64,000 nucleotides of DNA from the NCBI GenBank assembly GCA_002069885.1, contig MWCD01000003.1, positions 62,001 through 126,000 of the forward strand. Direction: 5' to 3'. The DNA is from a bacterium ADurb.Bin236 (GTDB lineage: Bacteria; UBP15; UBA6099). A model generated the notes under the pieces. The model was not told where the DNA came from. It saw nothing but the letters and a program-made list of their open reading frames with translations, and did not search any database. A program made the translations under genes and the position numbers. Below are positions 59,521 to 64,000 of the stretch, in pieces. Position 1 is the first letter of the stretch, and each line of letters starts with the position of its first letter.

Positions 59521-60849
59521 ATGGACAATATGACAAAGATAAAAGCGGTTGACACTAGGGCGCGCGGCATGGACGCCGCAGTGGCGGAGATGTTCGCGGA
59601 TTTCGGCGGGGCGGGCGCGTTGCTGAAAAGCTCTCGCGACGTCTTCATCAAAGTGAACGCGATAGATTTCAAACCGAACGTGTTCACCGACCCGGAGCTG
59701 GTCGGCGCGGTTGTTCGCCTGTTCAAGGCGGACGGCGCTCGCGCGGTTTACGTCATCGAAAACTGCACTCAGGGAAACTTCACCCGGCTGGTGTTCGAGG
59801 CGACGGGGATGACCAAGATGTGCGCGCGCGAAGGGGCCGTCCCGGTGTTCCTAGACGAGACCGCGGCCGCGCCCGTCAACCTGCCCAACTTCGACTACAC
59901 AATTGACCTCTCCGAACTTGTCGTCGAAAAGTTCATCCGGCGGCGCGACGAAAATCTGTACATTAACATCCCGATGCTGAAAACGCACTCCATGAGCCAA
60001 GTCACTCTGGGGGTGAAAAACCAGTTCGGCCTCGTGCATCAAAGCTCCCGCATCCGCGATCACAACTGGCTGCTTCACAGGAAACTTGCCGACATCTACC
60101 TGACGGTCAAGCCGGACTTCACCCTCATCGACGGACGCGTGGCGGTGAACCGTGGACACTACACCGCAGAGCGCTTCGCCTCCGAGTGCATAGTTCCCGT
60201 CGGACTTCTCATCGGCGGAACGGACACTCTGGCGGTGGACGTCGTGGGCGCGCGGCTCATGGGGTACGAGGCGGACGACGTCGAACATCTCAGGTTGCTG
60301 AAAGAAGACGGCGCGGGATGCTGGAACATCGCGGAGATGGACATCGAGGGAGCCGAACTGCTAGAACGCCGCCGCATGTCTCTATCCCATCAGCTTCTGG
60401 ACAGGTTCCCGCCCGGAGTGAATATAATCCGAGGCGCGGAACGATGCTGCGAGGAAGGCTGCCGCAGAAACCCCGAAACAGCCCTCGAAGTGTTCGCTAA
60501 CGACATCGGATGCTTCCACGACTTCGCGATAGTGATGGGAAAAGGGACGGACGCGGGAGAAGTGTCGCGAATTGACACCCCGGTTCTGGTTGTCGGCGAC
60601 TGCGCGATAGAAGAGCGGGCCGGAGAGCTTCGCGCGAGGCTGGGCCGTGGAAAAGTTTTCACCTCGCCCGGCTGCAACAATCTGGCGGCCACTTGCTCGG
60701 CTCTTATGGGGCTGATGGGGATAAACGCGATGATGGTGACCCGCAAAGGCGCCGGGCCTGTGAAATCCCTCGCCCTTCTTGCCGAGAGCAAGCTGCGCGG
60801 CTCCAAAGCGCGCGTCACCCGCATCGTCCCCCCTCGCGTAAAACGTTAA
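59521..60849 (+). CDS. DUF362-domain protein
   Basis: 442 aa; AAGAGAG 8 nt upstream of the ATG. Residues about 40-260 match the DUF362 plan (VFIKVNAIDFKPNVFTDPELVGAVVRLF, YINIPMLKTHSMSQVTLGVKNQFGLV, DFTLIDGRVAVN, GGTDTLAVDVVGARLMG). The C-terminal 150 residues carry several Cys (ERCCEEGCRRN, CGTD-lacking) and a Rossmann-like end. DUF362 proteins are often linked to ferredoxins, but no 4Fe-4S CxxCxxCxxxC motif is visible here. Function unknown. High G+C composition returns at this gene after the R-M island. Confidence 0.8.
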   Translation: MDNMTKIKAVDTRARGMDAAVAEMFADFGGAGALLKSSRDVFIKVNAIDFKPNVFTDPELVGAVVRLFKADGARAVYVIENCTQGNFTRLVFEATGMTKMCAREGAVPVFLDETAAAPVNLPNFDYTIDLSELVVEKFIRRRDENLYINIPMLKTHSMSQVTLGVKNQFGLVHQSSRIRDHNWLLHRKLADIYLTVKPDFTLIDGRVAVNRGHYTAERFASECIVPVGLLIGGTDTLAVDVVGARLMGYEADDVEHLRLLKEDGAGCWNIAEMDIEGAELLERRRMSLSHQLLDRFPPGVNIIRGAERCCEEGCRRNPETALEVFANDIGCFHDFAIVMGKGTDAGEVSRIDTPVLVVGDCAIEERAGELRARLGRGKVFTSPGCNNLAATCSALMGLMGINAMMVTRKGAGPVKSLALLAESKLRGSKARVTRIVPPRVKR

Positions 60850-60890
60850 TTTCGCAAATTCTTTTTTATGAAAAAGATTTTCTATGATTT

Positions 60891-60994
60891 TGCGAGGAAA
60901 CCATTTTTTGCAAAAATAGGTTTATTCGCGTCCCTTCCAAAAAAACTCTCAATGCGCCGGTCTTGTTAAACTTCGTTCAATTCAAAACCGGCTC
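60891..60994 (-). repeat. Structured intergenic repeat R3, copy b
   Basis: About 104 bp, reverse complement of the 23452-23554 family. Stem one is GCCGG/CCGGC here where copy a has GCCGA/TCGGC, a paired change. Stem two encloses the same TTTTTGCAAAAAA core. It lies just downstream of the DUF362 gene and 50 bp before the pgi promoter. The rest of the gap 60850-61129 holds only that promoter and the ribosome site. Confidence 0.75.
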
Positions 60995-61043
60995 TTTCCA
61001 GTTCCAGAAAATGCCTTCAATGTGGCGAATCGCGATTAAGCTT

Positions 61044-61052
61044 TGCTATAAT
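61044..61052 (+). promoter_or_regulatory. Extended -10 promoter of pgi
   Basis: TGC-TATAAT with no good -35, about 75 nt before the pgi ATG. It is identical to the fabG extended -10. Confidence 0.55.
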
Positions 61053-61129
61053 TGTTCTCGGTGTAAATATGAGTCCATCCAAGATTATTAATATCGCAAA
61101 ATGGTTTAACCACAAAACAGGAGGCTGAC

Positions 61130-62551
61130 ATGGCGGCGAAGAAGAATGTTGTCGGCGGAATTAAGCTTGATTACACAAACATGATGTCGGACGCGGTCGG
61201 GGCGAAGGACGGCCTGACGGCTAATCAGTTGAAGAGCGGGGAGAAGCTCGCGGCGGGGGCGTTCGCGGCTGTTTCCACGCAACGCAAAGCTGGGAAGCTT
61301 CCGTTCATGGACCTTCCATACACGATGGATGCCGCCGCTATTGAAAAATACGCCTCCGGGGCACGCCGCAAGTTCGAGAACCTCGTCGTTCTCGGCATAG
61401 GCGGTTCGGCTCTGGGAATGACGGCTCTTCAAACTGCGCTGAATCCGGCGCACTACAATCTGTTCGACGCCTCAAAGCGCCGCGCGCCCCGGCTGTTCGT
61501 CGAGGACAACGTGGACCCGGAGCGCATTGCCGCTATGCTCGACCTGCTCGACCCCAAAAAGACTCTTTTCAACGTGATAACGAAATCCGGCGGAACAGCC
61601 GAAACGATGTCCGCCCTTATGATAGCCCGCGACATGATTGTGAAAAAACTGGGCAAGAGCGCGCTCAAGGAGCATCTGGTCGCCACGACGGACATCAAGC
61701 AGGGAAACCTGCGCGCCATAGTCGACCGGGAGGGGCTGAGCAGCTTTATCGTGCCGGACGGTGTCGGCGGAAGGTTCTCGGTTTTGACCGCAGTCGGGCT
61801 GTTGCCCGCCGCGATAGTCGGCATAGACATTCGCGGACTGCTGTCCGGGGCCGCCGCGATGGACAAGCGTTGCGCTTCCGGCTCTATAGCCTCAAATCCC
61901 GCGCTGGCGGGAGCCGCCCTGCACTTCCTTATGGACACCGCGAAGGGGAAGAATATTCAGGTGATGATGCCCTACGCGAACGCGCTGGGAGGCGTGGCGG
62001 ACTGGTTCGCGCAGTTGTGGGCGGAAAGCCTCGGCAAGAAGCTTTCGACGGACGGCCGGACGGTCTGCGCCGGGCAGACGCCGGTGAAAGCCATCGGCGC
62101 GACTGACCAGCATTCTCAGTTGCAGCTTTACATGGAAGGCCCCGCGGACAAGACGGTTACATTCATGCGAGTGGAGAAGTTCCGCCGGACGGTGAAAATC
62201 CCTAAAGTTTACGCCGACATGCCGGGGCTGGCGTATCTGGCTGGGCGGGGGATGGACGAGTTGCTGAACGCGGAACAGAAGGCGACAGAGTTGGCGCTTG
62301 CTGCGGCGCGGCGTCCGAACTGCTCGATAATCCTGCCGGAAATCAACGCCGGCTCCGTCGGGCAGCTTCTATACATGTTGGAGATTCAGACGGCGTACGC
62401 GGGCGCGCTATACGGAGTGAACGCGTTTGACCAGCCGGGAGTGGAGAGCGGAAAAATCTCAACCTACGCGCTTATGGGGCGGCCCGGATATGAAAAACAG
62501 CGCGCGGAAATTGAGAAGGCCGCAAAAGCGATGAAGCGCCGGGTGGTCTGA
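61130..62551 (+). CDS. pgi: Glucose-6-phosphate isomerase
   Basis: 473 aa; AGGAGG ribosome site. Interconverts glucose-6-P and fructose-6-P. LVVLGIGGSALGMTALQ, VITKSGGTAETMSALM (phosphate loop), the PGI signature region QLWAESLGKKLSTDG, catalytic Glu region and GATDQHSQLQLYMEGP near residue 323 with the catalytic His. Length and motif spacing match the short bacterial PGI type found in Thermotoga/Bacillus-like lineages. The GH1 glucosidase in the window would feed it. Confidence 0.94.
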   Translation: MAAKKNVVGGIKLDYTNMMSDAVGAKDGLTANQLKSGEKLAAGAFAAVSTQRKAGKLPFMDLPYTMDAAAIEKYASGARRKFENLVVLGIGGSALGMTALQTALNPAHYNLFDASKRRAPRLFVEDNVDPERIAAMLDLLDPKKTLFNVITKSGGTAETMSALMIARDMIVKKLGKSALKEHLVATTDIKQGNLRAIVDREGLSSFIVPDGVGGRFSVLTAVGLLPAAIVGIDIRGLLSGAAAMDKRCASGSIASNPALAGAALHFLMDTAKGKNIQVMMPYANALGGVADWFAQLWAESLGKKLSTDGRTVCAGQTPVKAIGATDQHSQLQLYMEGPADKTVTFMRVEKFRRTVKIPKVYADMPGLAYLAGRGMDELLNAEQKATELALAAARRPNCSIILPEINAGSVGQLLYMLEIQTAYAGALYGVNAFDQPGVESGKISTYALMGRPGYEKQRAEIEKAAKAMKRRVV

Positions 62552-62605
62552 CGCGCGCGCCGTGAGCTGTGAAAAGCAGAAACACGGGGCGCGCGCGGGC
62601 TTCTT
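62551..62605 (+). terminator. Large GC-rich hairpin after pgi
   Basis: CGCGCGCGCC-GTG pairs with CAC-GGGGCGCGCGCG (two-base bulge) around a loop of about 18 nt, followed by a T-containing TTCTTT. It is probably a terminator, but the T-run is poor. Confidence 0.4.
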
Positions 62606-62686
62606 TCGGATGTTATCAATTTTCAAGCCGGTTATTAAGATATTATAGATAGTCCGTTTATATTACATACGGGCTATAAGCTGTTT

Positions 62687-63757
62687 ATGGAGGCGCTCAA
62701 GTTGAAGTCGCTGTTCAGGTCTGTGAAAAATCTATTGAGCGTCGATATGGGAATCGACATGGGGACGACGCGGACGAGAGTATTCGTGCGCGGGAGCGGG
62801 GTTGCCCTAGACGAGCCTTCTTTCGTGGCGGTGAACTACCGGGACGGCGAAACGGAGGCAGTGGGCAAAGAGGCGTACAAGCTGTTCGGCAGATGCCCTC
62901 CGCACTTGGAGATACTCAAGCCTGTCGAGCGCGGGGTGATAGAGAACTTTGAGCTGGCCGAAGCGATGTTGAACGGGCTGTTGGAAAACCTGTTCAAGAA
63001 GAAGGCGCTGCTCGGGGCGAGGATATGCGTGGTGTCGCCCACAGGAGCCACAGATGTGGAGAAGAAAGCGTTCGAGGACGTGGCGATACAGGTGGGAGGC
63101 AGGGAAGTTTTTCTGGTCGAGGCTCCGGTGGCGGCGGCGGTGGGAATGGGGCTGCCAATAGACAAGGCCAGAGGGCTGGTGTGTGTCTATCTCGGCGGCG
63201 GAACCACTCAGACGGCCGTGTTCAGCGAGGGGGAGTTAATGTTCTCAGTGTCGGAGCCGGTCGGCGGGGAAGACCTCACCGAGGCGGTTATTTCCGGGAT
63301 AAGGAAAAAGCATAGGATACTAGTCGGCGCGCACACCGCCGAACAGTTGAAAACAGGGATGGGAAGCGCGTATCCGTCGGACAGGGACGAAACGCGCGAG
63401 ATATACGGCAAGAGCGTCATGGACGGGTTGCCGCGCGCGCAGTTCATATCGAACTGGGAACTGCGGGAGATGATGGAAGGACCGCTGAACAGGATAGCGA
63501 ACGCGATAAAGGCGTCGCTGGAAAAGGCGCCCCCGGATCTGGCGGCGGACATCAAAAGACACGGGCTGTACCTTTGCGGCGGAACCGCCCAACTCGAAGG
63601 CATGGGATCGCTGATCAGCCATGTGACAGGCCTTTCATGCTCGATATCCGGCAACCCGCAGCATGCCTGCATTCAAGGCGCCGAGAAGGTTTCGGGAGAC
63701 ATGCGTAAATACGGCAGATTCACGACCACTCCGGGCAGCCGCCAGTTCACGGGATAA
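62687..63757 (+). CDS. mreB: Rod-shape-determining actin homologue MreB
   Basis: 356 aa. Forms membrane-associated filaments that guide lateral wall synthesis. Phosphate 1 loop VDMGIDMGTTRTRVF, the MreB-typical LKPVERGVIENFELAEAML, phosphate 2 VCVYLGGGTTQTAVF, SVSEPVGGEDLTEAV, and the adenosine loop LYLCGGTAQLEGM. The Asp usual in phosphate 2 (LDIGGGTT) is Tyr here (VYLGGGTT), a notable change. The N-terminal MEALKLKSLFRSVKN is amphipathic and may bind membrane. The C-terminus is extended by about 15 residues. mreC starts 22 nt later. Confidence 0.9.
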   Translation: MEALKLKSLFRSVKNLLSVDMGIDMGTTRTRVFVRGSGVALDEPSFVAVNYRDGETEAVGKEAYKLFGRCPPHLEILKPVERGVIENFELAEAMLNGLLENLFKKKALLGARICVVSPTGATDVEKKAFEDVAIQVGGREVFLVEAPVAAAVGMGLPIDKARGLVCVYLGGGTTQTAVFSEGELMFSVSEPVGGEDLTEAVISGIRKKHRILVGAHTAEQLKTGMGSAYPSDRDETREIYGKSVMDGLPRAQFISNWELREMMEGPLNRIANAIKASLEKAPPDLAADIKRHGLYLCGGTAQLEGMGSLISHVTGLSCSISGNPQHACIQGAEKVSGDMRKYGRFTTTPGSRQFTG

Positions 63758-63778
63758 CGGAGGGCCACGCGCCGCGCT

Positions 63779-64000
63779 ATGAAGCGATTCAAGATAATCA
63801 GGCTGGCATTCATCGCGGTTCCGGTGGCCGTGGCCGCCCTGTTATTTCATTTTTTTGATTTGTCTGGAATCACGCGAGCGCCTGCCGCCGCAGTGAACTC
63901 AATCATAGCGGACGCTGGCGACGCGCTGTCATATTCAGTGGGCGGCAAGTCGGACGCGCGGCGAAAACTCGCCGAGGCCGACGCCGAACGCGCCCGCCTC
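63779..64000 (+). CDS. mreC: Rod-shape-determining protein MreC, N-terminal part (cut by window edge)
   Basis: 74 codons from ATG 63779 to the window edge. A basic N-terminus (KRFKIIR), one membrane helix (LAFIAVPVAVAALLFHFF), and the start of a helical, Ala/Glu/Arg-rich coiled coil (SDARRKLAEADAERARL), the arrangement of MreC. Position directly after mreB supports it. GGAGGG lies about 13 nt upstream, rather far from the start. Confidence 0.75.
   Translation, partial: MKRFKIIRLAFIAVPVAVAALLFHFFDLSGITRAPAAAVNSIIADAGDALSYSVGGKSDARRKLAEADAERARL

Noticed and set aside
23452-60994. CRISPR array or tandem repeat explanation for the dispersed repeats
   Set aside because: Each family occurs as single copies kilobases apart, 100-270 bp long, with no spacers and no cas genes.

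Overview
The window looks like chromosomal DNA from a diderm (Gram-negative), probably anaerobic bacterium of fairly high G+C that I cannot place in a phylum. The evidence is a periplasmic murein toolkit (SLT lytic transglycosylase, PBP4-type DacB, glutamate racemase, MreB and the start of MreC), a signal-peptide protein ending in an outer-membrane-type beta-barrel with C-terminal Phe, a System I cytochrome c maturation operon (ccmABCDEF), and a tungsten/molybdenum aldehyde:ferredoxin oxidoreductase. About 58 genes are supported. I see no tRNA, rRNA, CRISPR array or insertion sequence. Many promoters fit a sigma70 pattern (TTGAMA, 17 bp, TATAAT-like), several with an extended -10 (TGC-TATAAT).

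Layout. 1-8854 (minus): an eight-gene operon read from one promoter, running mtnA, a PP2C phosphatase with PEGA domains, a catalytically eroded PP2C with a beta-propeller, SLT transglycosylase, HAMP-GAF-HD-GYP phosphodiesterase, a charged small protein, acylphosphatase and an HTH protein cut by the window edge. 8966-14801 (minus): ndk, dacB, murI, hisG, a 69-aa membrane protein, a thioredoxin-fold/propeller fusion, ispD. 14887-29969: mostly metabolic genes (metallo-beta-lactamase fold, AOR, outer-membrane protein, D-cysteine desulfhydrase/ACC-deaminase-like enzyme, GH1 glucosidase, FabG, CaiB/BaiF CoA-transferase, amidotransferase, homoserine kinase, a glutamine-synthetase-like ligase, SDR), plus a DNA methyltransferase fused to a degenerate SNase-like domain. 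30016-33105: a low-G+C type IIG restriction-modification gene with a promoter that predicts a leaderless transcript. 33196-42219: glnA, an exported protein, gamma-carbonic-anhydrase-like protein, alpha/beta hydrolase, leuS (frameshifted here) and an MFS transporter with a very large extracytoplasmic insertion. 42387-48666: a small Cys protein, a DsbA-like lipoprotein and ccmABCDEF. 48893-56476: purH, rnhA, a zinc-ribbon coiled-coil protein, a thrC/ThiS-like/NIL cluster, a zinc alcohol dehydrogenase and a creatininase-family protein. 56638-59491: a low-G+C C5-methyltransferase/HNH endonuclease/Vsr island. 59521-64000: DUF362 protein, pgi, mreB, mreC (partial).

Three families of structured intergenic repeats each occur twice (R1 at 34703 and 37519, direct; R2 at 25703 and 50823, inverted; R3 at 23452 and 60891, inverted). 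Paired changes in stems of R2 and R3 suggest that secondary structure is conserved. The most unusual protein system is the adjacent active/dead PP2C pair, both membrane-anchored, one carrying PEGA domains and the other a propeller on the far side of the membrane, encoded with a murein hydrolase and a c-di-GMP phosphodiesterase.
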